A stretch of 64,000 nucleotides of DNA from Apostichopus japonicus (GCF_037975245.1 NC_092561.1:17797001-17861000), one strand, 5' to 3'. Shown: positions 35,926-50,300, counted from the first letter of the stretch. The notes: a model not told the origin generated them from the letters alone. Numbers and translations: made by a program.

Positions 35926-38332
35926 GAAAGCACGACCGGCCTGGACCTTCCGATGTGGTTAAGATATAAGTTTACAACAGATACGTAACATTCGTAATTC
36001 AAAACACCGGCCACTTTCTTCTGTCTCTTAAATTCGGACAGTTACTGACAATATCAACTGTTCCTTGTTAAAAATTGCTTTTGAATAAAAAGTTTCCAGG
36101 AGAAAAATGTTGTAACACATGTAACAATAGTGTTTAATAATATGGTAAAAGTGAGTCCAAAAATGGAGCAACTGCTTTCTGCTTCTGTCTGCACTGGTCA
36201 CAAGATCATGAATGAAACTGCAGTTAGTCAATAAGCTACTGAACAAAACATACTGCATTCTGTAGTCAATTTATGGCTACAGTAATATATAGACGGTAGA
36301 CTCAATTTAACAAGGATTGCAACATCTGACCCAAAATGAAAAATTACCACTTTTAAATTTACAATTGATGAAAAGTTATTTTTAAACGCAGGGGAAAGCA
36401 CTGTCTGGTCTCATCAAACAATTACCAACTGATTTGGTTGGTCTGAATACATTGTATTGTTGTCAGAAATACCAGGTCAACAAAGTTGATACAGTAGGAA
36501 GTCAGTTTTAAAGAATATTGCAACAAAGACAAAATATTATCTTTTTCCTTTGTAAACTAAACAGAGAAATACATGTTTCATGTGCACAGAAAGGGGAGGA
36601 GAAAAAGGAGGGGGGAGGTAAAAACAAGGCCAATTTATGTCAAGTTGAGTACTTCTTTAGTTCCTAAATTGTATGTAGGCATTGTAAAACAAAGGCCATG
36701 GTGGGGAGTGGGAGGGTAAGAGGTGGGGAACAAAAGGGTAAAACACTGCCCTCCTATCTTCTGTTAAATCAGCGAATCACTTGAAATGTTCATGAAGACC
36801 GACCTTTGCACCCTGGATGGGGAGTAGGAGAGGATAGGGGAGGGTGAGTACTGCTGAAATGTAGATTTTTATCTTTAATACAGTTACTGGTTATTTCTAT
36901 GTTGTGACACAGACAGGGATATCATAAGGGAATCGTTCAACTCCCCCACATTGCCTTCTTCACTTTTGTAAGAAGTTTTCCTTCCTGGGGATTGAGGATG
37001 ATGGGATTTTTTTTTTAAATACAAAACGAAAGTTACGGAAAATACCCCACCACAAAAAAAAAAAAAACAATTTCACAATGTCAACGATCTTTAAATTTTC
37101 TGATAAAGATCAGTTCATTCTTTCTAACAGGTAATCATCTTGGCAATTTACATAGGTTTCAAAAGATGCCATGATGGAACTACAGTACTTACTGTACAGT
37201 ACAAGTTACTGTGTACAGTATATGTGTGGGTACACCCTCCTGTATAGCATTAAATTACTAGAGGCAGGTGTGCATTGTACCATATCTATAGCAGATTCAG
37301 CTTACATGGTATTGGTTACACATGTTGTACAATACAATACAGTAGTAATTATACAGTAGTAGTTCAGTACGTTTCAAGGCCTCTGCCTTGGTACTGTACA
37401 TACATACTATTAGGGTTACTATGATAAATTAGTTCAGTTAACAGGGATTAATTTACTGTTCAAATATTGTGCAGCATTTTCAAAGGCTCTGATTTTTGTT
37501 CTCTCATGGCATTCTATTATATGTACAGTACACTGTAGCTTCTGTGTTGAAGACTGCTATACAACTTTACAAAGTATGTAGAGCGACTTGACCACTTTGT
37601 ATAGCATTTTGCCCTGCAATTATTCCATGCTGTATTTACTGTAAATACTTCAAGAATAGGCCTACTGTGTGTGTCCTTGCTGTACCTACTGTACATACTT
37701 TAGGTATAGGCCTACTGTGTCCTAACTATAAGCAAGTTGTTACCGACTTTACAGTACTAACTGTACAGTACAGTATATACGGGTACTGTACAGTACTCAC
37801 TCACTGTACATGTAGGTACATGAATCTACCGGTCGTAGAACTCTGTGTAGAGGCGGTATTTATAGTTTCCATGTTGATGTCTTAAACAGATGTATTTCTG
37901 TAAACTATGAAGTACTGTACTGTATGCCGGATGACTTTAACCCTCATGAGAATGGTCCTAGTTAATTAAACTGTCAGAACAGGTTAATTAATTATCAGAA
38001 AGGCACTGCAGTACAACCTATTGTACTGTACATAGCTGCAGTAGTGTTGTACAGGCTGCCGGTATGATAAAAAAATTGTAATCGGATCATGTTAACCTAC
38101 AGTATAATTCATAAATTCATTTAAATATATAATTTATGGATGATGGAACCTTTGGCAAGCCAGTTAAAAGGCTAGAAAAAAAAGAAGAAGATATTTGCTA
38201 CAAAGCGCTGCCTCAACAAGCCTGAGACATGAGCACTGAGTAAAGTTATATGGCTTACAATACTGTACAGTATATATGCTGATACTGTACATTAGTACTG
38301 CACACATTTACAGAACACGTCCTATACGTCAA
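35926..38332. other. Region without a supported gene, very rich in CTGTAC words
   Basis: G-rich patches at 36590-36620, 36700-36740 and 36815-36850. From 37170 to 38300 the words ACAGTAC and CTGTACA are especially dense. No exon is recognised. Confidence 0.5.
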
Positions 38333-38709
38333 AGGCATTGAAGACTTGCCCCAAACCGCGTGCCACGCTCTGAAAAAGTTAACTTTCTGTTGCTTGCAAG
38401 TGACGCTTTGTTCGTGTCGCTACAAAATGCAGACAGTAATGAAACGTGATACCTTGTTATCTTTAGCTGAACCTGAGATGTCCATCACTGTACATATCGT
38501 TTGTAACTTTGTACACTGTGCTGTGGGTATTGACTGCAGCTGTATGTACTGACTGTACACTAGTGTCTAATTACCGAAGGTAGCAAGCTGTGTGCATATT
38601 TTCTGGGATCGATGGTGGTGTCTAACACTTCTGTTACACCTCATTCGAAACTACTGTAGGTCAGATTACCGGCATTAGACGTTTCCTTTTGCGCGAGTCT
38701 TCACACCCT
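38333..38709 (+). mobile_element. TTAA MITE, copy 3 (T2/Kolobok-like)
   Basis: Same family as copies 1 and 2. The right side is TTAA (38710-38713); the left is TCAA (38329-38332), a one-base change. Relative to copies 1 and 2 it has extra CATA and ACTTTGTA near 38490-38515 and an extra CTGTA at 38654-38658. Confidence 0.85.
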
Positions 38710-38713
38710 TTAA

Positions 38714-41286
38714 GGGAACCTAATGTTTAGCATACATGTACTACGTAGCTATGATAGGCTATACAGTACGGCGTCAAGTACACTGTGATGTAGAGTATGT
38801 TGATTTAGACGTATGTCTTATCAAAACGATCTAGGTTACGAATTCTGATGAATGGCAAGCATGCTATCTTGAATAAAAGAAGTAACACCTACAATACAAA
38901 GAGGTCTTTAAATAAATTTATTGCAGTTGTGCAAATCATGTACAAAGTCCAGTACATAAAATACAAAACCTGCTACATAGTAAGATACCTGAACAACCAT
39001 GCATACTATACAGTGGTATTCAGGCCTACTGTATTAGAGTTACTAATATTGACAGAGATTATACAGTGTCGCAAAGGATCCTTGGTCTGCTTAAGTATAG
39101 ATACAGAACATTGTAAACAGTATATTAAACAGACATTGACTTCGTATATCAATTCATTGGCCATGAATAAATATTTTAGTCACTAAAGGTACAGAGTCTA
39201 TAGACCATTTAAACTCAACATTTTGATCCAGTAAAGGCCAGTTTCATGACAAACGTTTTGCAGTACTTGTAAAGTTCAGTACAACAGCTACAAATAGATT
39301 GACTTGTGTACTGTACAGCTACAGTTATAAAGAGTTGGAGAGGGGTAGGGAACGGGGAATGAGAGGGTCCAGGGATATGAGAGAAAGGGAGGGAGAGATG
39401 GGATGGGAGGGAAAGGTGTGGCAGATACTACAGACCTAGTAGTATATAGACCTATAAAGACATAATGGCAAAACTTTACAGATAGTGGTCTGTACTTTAA
39501 ACAATGATCACAAAAACCTGTACATGTTAAGTATTGTTTTCCAAATTATAATCTTTTATAATAATCTTTATAATCAGTACTACTTGATTTGCTTCTATGT
39601 CATACTGTCCAGACTAATTATCGTCAAGCCACTGTTGAATAATTTGAAAACTTACAATTCTCTCATAGATGTACAATATTCATACTGTATTGGCCATTTT
39701 TTGTTGGCACTACTGTACCTGTAGTTACAATTTTTGGGACAACCAAATTAGTTGTTGACCAAAGGAGTAAGACCTGGTTGTCTGAGGGATAATAGAAAAT
39801 GCTTAAACCCTTTGCCCTGTACAGTGACTACGTACATACCAACCAATTACCTTGTATGGATACCAAATGTGCATGGTGAATATCTCAAGCAGAAATAGGT
39901 TTATAACTGATCCAAGATGAAATTCATCTTTAGAACATTCTTAAGCGCGCAATCAAATGTCCAGTAAATTATGATCATGATTTCTAGGACCAATAGGGGT
40001 TGATTTTTAATGAAGGTGAGCTGCTTCCAGCAACCTGCTTGTCCATTATAACAACCTGTAAGTGTAACTTGTAAGTTACCAGTAATCTATGTACTATGGT
40101 TAAACTTATAGATTTCTTGTGCCACTGCAATTACCAAGCTTTGATGTTCAACTTCAAGGGGCTAACAATTTAAACAAAACTGAAGCTTCCTCCCTTTACT
40201 GTATTTTAGTGGTTTTCACTGACAGAAGTTGCATGCAAAATAATGGCTACAATTTGACAAGTCTACAAACTAGTGTCTTTCTGTCCAGCAACAAGTATAA
40301 AGTGTAGTACCACACAGCATGCCTACCCGGGCCAAAGTAAAGCTAAATGTGCAAAGCTGCTTTAGACCTACTGTAACTTACTAAAGCCAAAGATTTGCCT
40401 TATGTACAGGTAGCTTATTTAGTCTACCACAACACTTCCCTACCGATACAACGTTACTATAGTAAAGGCATTAGCCTTACTCAAAGCGCCACACCGCCAA
40501 AATTAACTGAAAACAGGTCATGTGGCTGTAGTCTGTAGCATAGCCTAAATATTGGCTTTACATTGTGCCTAGCCTAACAACAGAAAGTTCTGCCAACGTA
40601 AACTGGGCGTAGGCTAGGCGTGCAGATGCATGAAAGAAAGAGAAACAGTTGTCAGCTATGTACTAAGCTGCCGATATATTCTCTCCAATAGTGAGTAAGT
40701 TAGAGCTGTTAAAGGTTTTTTCAGGCCACACATGCACTATTAGTGTTACGCCTTAAGTGTAGTCTGCTGAGGTGTAACATTACAATAAGCATAACGTGTG
40801 TAAGCCTAACTTAGGCTAACATATGCAGAGAAAGGTGGTACACTCCCACCAACTTCTAAAGCATCTTTATCGTACCGAGATTTAACGTTCTTAGATAAAG
40901 GGTGTAAAAATCGAGATACTTACTTTAGCAGTTAACGAAAACGTCCCGTATCCTCCCCCTTAACATTTTTAGGATAGCATTATCCAAGAAAGAAACGGTA
41001 ATTCCATAAATTCACGGGTGAATGTTCTTCTGGACTGTACCTAATATTGGATATCAGTGTAGCTATGCACACACGCACACATGGAAATCTCGCACCATAG
41101 ACAGTATTGTACGTCAGTAGTGTAGGATACTGAATACATGCATGTGTACGTTGATTGGGCCCTTCGTTTCAATTTTACAACAGCTCGGCTATATTTTGAG
41201 AGTTCAGAAAATATTTCCTTCAGAGTACAGTTAATAATACAACGAATTCGATTTTAAAGGAGGGAAGGTCGAACTTCTCACAAAGA
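38714..41286. other. Region without a supported gene
   Basis: Frames at 38848-39186 and 39485-39724 are AT-driven and unrecognised. A G-rich patch lies at 39330-39420. The last 300 bases before 41287 could be promoter or UTR of the tentative exon there. Confidence 0.45.
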
Positions 41287-41502
41287 ATGGCAACATTAAC
41301 AGAACTCGAGCAGGTCTGGCAAGCCTGCATGGTTACAGGTGGAAGTGTAATACAACCTCGAGACCCTAGGGGCAACATTGAGACTTTAAAAGAGGGGGCC
41401 GGGCCCGGTGACATAATGTCACACGACCCTATCCCCTGTATTACTCTCGGCGCCACTGGTATAGGAACGCCACTTCTTTTACATAGTTCTAATTGTCTCG
41501 AG
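41287..41502 (+). CDS. Tentative first coding exon, unknown product
   Basis: ATG at 41287 in good context (AAAGAATGG) opens a frame with balanced composition (MATLTELEQVWQACMVTGGS at the start, PCITLGATGIGTPLLLHSSN near the end). After 72 codons it reaches GAG|GTACTG, a usable but weak donor, in phase 0. The frame stops at 41547 if not spliced. Local GC is higher than in the surroundings. No family is recognised and no following exon was identified. Confidence 0.3.
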
Positions 41503-42276
41503 GTACTGTACAGTCAACCGTATATACTGATCGAGCAGTGGGTATAGAGGAGGTCATTATTGGATCAGTTTGATTTGAAGTCTAGATCTAGCTTCGAGCA
41601 ATAGTCTTCTTTGCCATTTGTAGAACATGCACGTAATACGGTCATAAGGCTTCCGACATATAATACACAACCCCTTCACGACAGCATGCACGGTCGATCG
41701 TACATGGCAGTTGTAGGCCTGTAGGCTAAATGAACGACCGGGAGGTAGGCCTGCCTATTGGATATTGAAAACAGCTCTCCAAGAAAACATCTGCACGTCA
41801 GAATCAGTCTCTAAAATATGGCAATTTTCGTATGGGGGATGCAAAACAATATCAACAATGAAGAGTGTAGATACGTAAAATTCGTATACAGGCATTCATT
41901 CCCAAGATTTGAAGTTGTACTAGAAAAGGAGTGAAAATGCATGCTGCATTTAATCCCTTTTACCAAAAAAAAAAAAAAGAAAAAAGAAAAGTAGAAGCCA
42001 ATCAATTAATTGATCCTACCAGGCTGAAGGCAATAGTTTTTGCGGGGAAAGGAAAAGAGGGGATCTAAGCCCTACCGGTGTCGAAAGGTGGACCGGGAAG
42101 CAACGGTATCTGAATCGATCTAGCCTTAACTAAGTGATTTGGACTTCGGGTTGGGCATATTAGACTACATTTTCTTCGGAACATTACACAACTTGGGATA
42201 TTGCCGTCTTCATGACTACATCTTGCGTTGAACTATTTCCTTCCATATACAATTCTTATAGTATTTTTTATATATA
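41503..42276. other. Region without a supported gene
   Basis: Contains an A-rich tract at 41967-41990 and otherwise unremarkable sequence. Confidence 0.45.
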
Positions 42277-42532
42277 TTATGCTTCAAGATCGTAACATAA
42301 ATGTCGTGATACATTATCACTAGTAATACTCCCCACACCCTCCCCGTGCACTCTCCTGAACGGGCCCAACATCATGTTAGAAGTTTCATTGCTACTTATC
42401 CTATCATTTTGACAAAAACTGATGGCGCCCTTTCCATAAACACTGCTGTTTGGATAGTTATTCGAAATGAAGACAGATAACGTCTTCTTTTGATCAACGT
42501 TTTTAGGAAGTTCCTGATTCCAGCAATATACG
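42277..42532 (-). CDS. Tentative terminal exon, unknown product
   Basis: On the minus strand a strong acceptor (a run of T then AATTGTGTTTCAG) precedes an open frame of 84 codons that ends in TAA at 42277. Composition is protein-like (VYCWNQELPKNVDQKKTLSV near the start, LGPFRRVHGEGVGSI later). No family is recognised, no polyadenylation signal is obvious and the upstream exon was not found. Confidence 0.3.
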
Positions 42533-43786
42533 CTGAAACACAATTAAAAAAAAAACACGTATCATTGTATACGTTTTTCTTTCTTTTATCGTTCCTTTTC
42601 ACTAGCTAAAATGAAGTTACAGCTATTAGCAGGCAACGTTACTGCTAGCTACGATTCAAGGCAACTTAATGCTAATACAGGAGGACAAATTAAATGGAAC
42701 GTCCTTTTGAGGTGACACTGTGCACGGACATAGAATTAACGTACCGTTTGAAGTTGAAGTGTACACAAATAGTATAGTTAGAATAGTTATAGTATAGTTT
42801 GAAGAACCCTAGCAAAGCATTCCTGACTATCCGTTTAATAGTTTGATGGGATACATAGAGCAAGCATGCAGAAGAGGCAGGAATTATCGGAGAGTCGCAA
42901 AGCATGAGTTCTTAGTCCCCAGTATTAATCACTACCCATTGACAACAACATCAGTGTATTTCTACCAGGGCAAAAACAGTTCCCCAAATTTGGCAAGGTA
43001 AAATAACGAAGGCATCTGTGATATATCATTAATAACCAACAGCAACTTCAGACGCAATATGACTACAATTAAATGTATTTGTCTTTTGGAGGTTCAAGAC
43101 GGCAAGGTTTCCTGCGTAAGACTGAAAATACAGTAAATATCACATTGGAATGAACTTATTTTGCAAATAGCAGGTGCCACGAAGGCCCAATTAAGATACA
43201 TAAAGCAACATTGTAAATATAATTGACAATTCCCTTGGGGTGGGGTTGGGGTTGGAAGCCGGCAAATTTAAATTGCAGAGGACAGACTACACAGTGCCCT
43301 ATTCGAATGTAACGTTTTAGTATCATCAAGGAAACGTTTTGAAACAACCATCTTGTCTGCATATGAAACCATCCACTTTCATATCTAACAAGAACTATCA
43401 CGCAAGCTTGAAAGGGGCGCTCTTCTATATTATTAATGTATTTCGCGAAAAAAGAGGGCGCTTGTCGTTACAAATTGTCAGAGCCCGTGTATACAGACAT
43501 TCGCCTCTGAACATAACCAGAGCCGTCGCCGTAGATAGCTACGGCTCTGAATATGACACTGTAGTTTTCGAATTGTACTATGACGCCCTCACAAGAGCTG
43601 CAGATATTCGAGGCAGCATACGCCCATTAAATCCCCCATTGACTTAAACACTAAATAACAAAAGTAATGTGGTCTCTAAGTTCTCACCAGCTAAACGCTA
43701 CCCATTACAGGATAGCTGACAAGTTGACCTCTTTACTAGTAAACAATTTTCTTACGCTGCTCCTGACAGGGCTAAAGTGGTCTAAC
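42533..43786. other. Region without a supported gene
   Basis: A frame at 43339-43647 spans an inverted repeat (AGAGCCGT...ACGGCTCT, 43521-43548) and is not recognised. CTGTAC words become scarce from here to the right edge. Confidence 0.45.
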
Positions 43787-45193
43787 ATTCAAAGTCATTA
43801 TTTAGACTTTTCAGGTCAAAATATGACATTTTGAGATATTATATATCTTTCCCATGTCCCTAATGAGCCACCGTAGTTTAACTGGTCTAATTAAGATATT
43901 CTAAGTAGGCCAACTACTTCATTAATCAGATTTTTCAAAACTAAAAGTGTTAAATTAATATAGTCTGGATTGATAGCAGTGATTTTCATATATCTACAAA
44001 AGTAGTAAAATTAATGTTGTGCCTCAAGACACCTTTTAATAACCCCATATTTTGGACGAGTATTGCTAGGTTGCGTTAGTTACATCTATTATATTAATGT
44101 GATGAGATATATAAATCTATATTTTTATGACTTTAGTGAATGGATTGTTACAAAACAACATTTTCTGTAAGGATACTGAAGAACCAAATCAGTTGGCTGG
44201 TCGTATAGAATATTAATATAATAATTCGATATGGAAATCGACATATATATTGAGTGAAATTTCGTGTTTGATTATATTTAAACATTTTGTGTCTCGTCTT
44301 GTTCCCTTCTTTAGCTCTTTTGTAAACAAGTCTACAGGTTTTAATCTTCTGCAAATCAGTCCCGCATAAAATGACCGGTTGAGTGCAAATCAAACTTATG
44401 ATTAATTTTTCATCTCATAATACCCCACTATCGCGGCAAACCCTGCAGTAACATCATTTTCTAAGAAGTGTACGGCGCAAATCTTTTATGCTGAAGTGGA
44501 GGCTCATAAAACGAAATGTTGAGCAAACAATCTTTTTGCTGTGTTCGACTCTAAAGATATTTATAAAATATTGGAAAAAAATTCTAATGGATTTTCATAA
44601 AAGACGTTATTGGAAAAAGCAGATGAGCCGCCTTTATTTGTTTAATATTCCGACAGTTACTATCCAATGAGGTTCATCGTAAGTGTTTTGCAGATTGATA
44701 AGTGTATTGATCAAAGCTCTGTTACGTTGGAGACATTTTGTATTCCTCACCGCCTGAAGAAAATCAGCGTTTGGATATTTAAATAGCGTGATTTACGATA
44801 TGGCATTAAATATTCTAATCTGCATCCTTCTAATACCAGGTTTGTATCAAGAATCAATTACAGTTATTTTATATAAAAGGTTTTCAAGTTTAATTTTCAA
44901 GAAATGTACAACAAATTGGGAGGTATACTATACATAATGACATATTATAAAGTTAACGGTAACTTGCAGCATATATGAAATTCAAATACAAGAAAAGAAA
45001 GCAATTAACGTTATTACTTACAAGGTATTAAAGGAATGGTCGTAAGGAAACCTCAAATAATAATTAGAATTTACTCTGATAATGTTTTGAGAATTCACTT
45101 CTGTCACTAACTTAACGTTATCGCAATTCCTTTAGCAACTTGGAGTATACATATATATATATATATAGAAAGTAAATTTAATTTAACAGTGTG

Positions 45194-45259
45194 AACAATG
45201 GGCTATCACATTAGCTGGGAGAAGCCTAATTTGAACAAACAGCTTGATAGCCCATTGTT
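45194..45259. repeat. Hairpin between TA repeats (copy A)
   Basis: Arms AACAATGGGCTATCA and TGATAGCCCATTGTT are perfectly complementary and separated by about 36 bases. Short TA tracts lie nearby on both sides. The same unit occurs in copy B at 60166-60231. Confidence 0.85.
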
Positions 45260-45300
45260 GATATATATATATATATATATATTTAAATACAATATATATA

Positions 45301-46042
<742 letters not shown>

Positions 46043-47309
46043 TTGTAAATCACTACAGCTATTTGATGAGGTATCTAACTATACCCCATCCCTTTGTCTC
46101 CTTAATAGTTAGAGTAACTTTACATCACAGCCAATTAGCAATTATGCTCAATGATCTAGTTCTCAAACAATGATGCAACTTTAGAGCAATTAGTTCCTGG
46201 CCCATGAATATATACACCAGTTTGGTTTTTAATTTGACACAACCGAACACAATTCGTATCTTAGGTTGGCTGCGTTACTAAATTATAATCAATATAGATG
46301 AGAATTTTTGTTTTTCATGATGGTTAAGATATGTTCGAACTCAAGAACCCTCATTTGTCTTTTATAGGTAACGGTTAGTGTATGAACGAAATCTGTTTAA
46401 GTCACCAGTTGCAGCCTGTTAAAAATATTGCTGTCTTTAAAACTAAAATCCAATATTTAGGAGAGGATGTAAATATTGATGGACTCGCCTCATACAAAGT
46501 AACCGAGTTCTCAGAAAACACCATTGCGGGATCGTATTCGAGTATTGATTCAACTACCACAGTTGATTATATCACAATTCCATATTTACTCGTTATATAC
46601 TATTTTATGATTTGACAACAAATGTTGTTCGGGTTCAGTTATTTGAATCGATAAATATTGAGTGATTGAGAAGTGCTTGATTCTACAACTGTGTTTTACG
46701 TTTTAATAAACATTCGTCTTAAGCGTATGTTCGTAATTTCTATCACTTTATCTTTTAATTGTGCTTGAAATACGTTACAATTTCATGAAGCAGATAACCC
46801 CTTCACGTAAAGTTTGCTCACAAGAAAGAAAACGAGAAGTATTTTCTAAGATGAATGTCTGTGAAATGTCATAATGTATAGTAATTCGTCAACAATAATG
46901 TTAAGGAAGTCCATATTGAAAGAGAAAGTAATATTAAGTCCTTTTATTGTCGACGTTATCTTGTCCGATCGATAGTTCATTTCCCCACTATATACCCGAC
47001 CCTATAATCATTAGAACAGGCTTCCTTAGCTGCCTAAACTTGCATCTTTTTGTCGTGAAGATGTTCTTAATATTTATAGATTTAAATCTTAATGCATGTC
47101 AAATGGTTCTATTGATTCTATCTCCTTCGTATTCTCTCCTTACCAAGTAGTAATGACGTTGTTGCATTGAAATTGAAAGTCTGCAAAAATACATAAATAT
47201 ATTCAGCAAGGTAATATATTACATCGCTCCCGGTGACCACTTCGGTTTTGGTCACAGCCTTGTCATTTTCTGAATATATTGGAAACAGGTCACATGCGTT
47301 TACTCTGAA

Positions 47310-47352
47310 ATGGATATTATAACTATCTTTATACTGGTGTCTATGGTATCAG
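47310..47352 (+). CDS. Receptor gene exon 1 (signal peptide)
   Basis: ATG at 47310 encodes 14 hydrophobic residues and then one base (phase 1) before donor G|GTACGA. That base joins the CC of exon 2 to give Ala. The same exon in copy B lacks the ATG. The signal peptide is short, so an upstream in-frame start cannot be fully excluded, but none is seen. Confidence 0.75.
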
Positions 47353-50300
47353 GTACGATATTATTTTGAATAATAATTTATTGTTAATAATAATATATTA
47401 TTAATAACGAGACTAATTATCAAATGTTATATGTTGAATACATCATCTTTTAGGTTTTAGTAGTGATCGTGACTGTAATCATGTGAATCCTTGAACGTGT
47501 TTCGTGTTTGTTTTATGAAATTTAGTAAGCGATCAAGCAGTCGGAACACTTAATCTTTTATTTATTTATTTCGAATTTAAAGAATACTTTAAATAGGCCA
47601 GAGGTACAAAAGTTGAATTTAAGGCTAGCATATTGACGGATGGAAGCAAGGTTGTTACTTTAATGATACCTCGTTGCCTTAACAACCGGACGACGTTGAT
47701 TAAAATCAATCAAATTTAGGTTCAACAGCAGAGAATGATATTTACGACAACGTGAAACGTGTTTGGCGCTACATATTTAAGAAAGTATCAAAGGAAATTA
47801 AAAAAGAAAAGAAAATTAAAGTTGATTCATCACTATCATTAGTGTTGTCGTGCAGTTCTTAGCGGTACTATATTAATGTGTAGGCTTCGTAGCCTATCAC
47901 ATAACGACGATGTGATAATTGGATGATGGAGATATGAACGTCAGCATTCTAAGTGAAAATGTGATCAACAAGACTACAAAGTCAATTTCCAACGAACCTT
48001 TTTTCAAATTATACTGTCACAATCATCCTCGGAACACGAATACGTTCGACAACACATACGTTCGTTGTATTATGATCCAGGTACCCAACGTGATGGATGT
48101 TTCACTTGCTTCAAGTTTGAATTTAGCGTATTAATTTATCGTATGATGTAGTTATTTGCTATGTAATTTATCAAAAGGACAGTTACATATCACTTTTTGT
48201 TCAATTTGATATCGATGGTTTAATGAAACGTTGTGAATGTGATCAACAATTTTTTTCACTAAAAGCGACTGATAACTGCCCAAAATAAGATAACAATAAT
48301 TGATGAAATTAGAACCGCTACATTTTGTGGGTGCGAGTGCAGGTTAATGAAAGAGTAATTATGGAATTGATTCGATTTACCACTTTTCTTCACCTAGAAA
48401 TTTCGATATTGGCATTTATAACTTGCAGTTTAACAATGTTATCTTTATGTTTTATGATATTATGTTAAAAAAGGTAATTATTTCAGGTAATATTATTTGT
48501 TCATAGGATTTTCTACATGGAATAGCATTCAAACATTTACCAGTAGCAACTAAACCACACACACATTCTATAACTAAATTTCTATCCTTGTAAAAACATT
48601 TTTATCAGTACTCGATCTTTCAAGAAGAGTCTTCTGAACGTACATACTAAGTACGTATGTCACAAAGTAAAGACAAACGTTTTAAACCCACAACAATCAA
48701 AAAAATATATTTATGGGATGGAGTTCATAAAACCAAAAGAAGAAAATTATACAAACATCATATGAAATTTCATTTACTGTCGCGACTTGTTAACTGTGAT
48801 TAAATGCTCATACTATTGGACCAACAATGATGACTTTAACTGTGTCCCGAGAAAAATAAATCATGTTTCAAGCCTAAACAAATTAGAGGCGTGACGTTTA
48901 TTCTTCTCCACTTCCTTTGTCTCGATAATTCCAAAATGGGATATTTATTGTGGAAAGCATTTGAAACTGTACAGACATATTATTTGTACGGTGTAGGGAT
49001 ATTTTGTTAAAGAGTTGCTTCCAATTTATCGGGGTCTCATCAATGATTTATAGATACATAAAAAGAATTGTATATTATTTCTTCACATTTATAGAGGTAT
49101 ATGTACGGTATAATTGTTTTTCTAAGGTATTGCAGCCAGGTACCCCAGAAGTGCTGAAGGAGAGCTTCGCCACTTTTTATTAAATCAAGAAAACCATTCA
49201 CCGAGGGACAGACCAGTTCTGAACGCCAGTGATACTGTAGTTGTCGGACTAGACGTCGAATTTTACGCCATGCTTGATTTGGTGAGCCGGGGCGATTGTG
49301 GCGCCTTTAAAAATTAGCCACACATAATGTACTTAGTTTTGACCCTTCTGAGACCTTTTTTGTCAAACAAATTACAACAACAATCACTCCAGGACCGATT
49401 TTTTTTTCTTTTTAAGCTCCACGTAGCACAAGCAGATAAGAATTGAGACTTGTCAGGCCACTGTATCCGAGAGACATGAACTATACTTTAACATTTGCTC
49501 AATTTGATTATCTATATACTTGTATTGTGCGAGTTCTATCATTGATTTGACAATAATAAGAATTCAGAAGTCATATTTCTATTTGTATTGTTTCTTTCCA
49601 GAATGAAAAAGATCAAATACTAACGACTGCTTCTTGGTTGACCATGGTAAGAAAATGTGTCGACAATGTTACGTAATATTTACACACATATTTTATATAC
49701 ATGTTACCTTTCGACTTTTCAAATGTTTTCACTTTTATATAACTCGTTGACATTGCAGATGGGTTACTTTCGATATTATCTTAGTTTGAAAGTTGATTCA
49801 AAGTTTCGTTTCGTACAATTAGTCAAATTTAGATTATGTTTTTGAATTTGATATCACTACGATATTAAATTAATTCCGAATGTATTTTGTCATAATAGTA
49901 TGGTTATTTAATGATACATTAAAAAAAAGCTACAACAATTTGCTGAAACCGTAGTTGACAATCGTTGGAAACATTATACAAACAAACAAAAGGAAGAATA
50001 AAAATATTCCCCAGTCTGATGTCACTCGTTTCTTAATGTTCTACAAATATGATTTAAAGAGGAAGTTACAGATTTCTCAGCACTGACAAGTGTTAACTAT
50101 CGTTAGCACAACTTGAAACTATCAGAATAAATGTCTATTCATGATTAAATTTAATCACATTCGCATATTTTTATTTCAGACCTGGACAGATGAGCGAATG
50201 TCATGGGATCCGAGTAATTTCAGCGGCGTTGATCTAATCCATATGTACGTTGACGAAATATGGATTCCAAAGATATTCCTAAGCAACTCGTAAGTACTCG

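Noticed and set aside
43339-43647. 102-residue frame with protein-like composition
   Set aside because: It spans an inverted repeat, has no recognisable domain and no splice context.
46382-46615. 77-residue frame, also present in copy B at 60882-61103, suggestive of a conserved gene
   Set aside because: The whole 5-kb segment is conserved between copies, so similarity is not evidence of coding. The frame start differs between copies through an indel, and no family is recognised.
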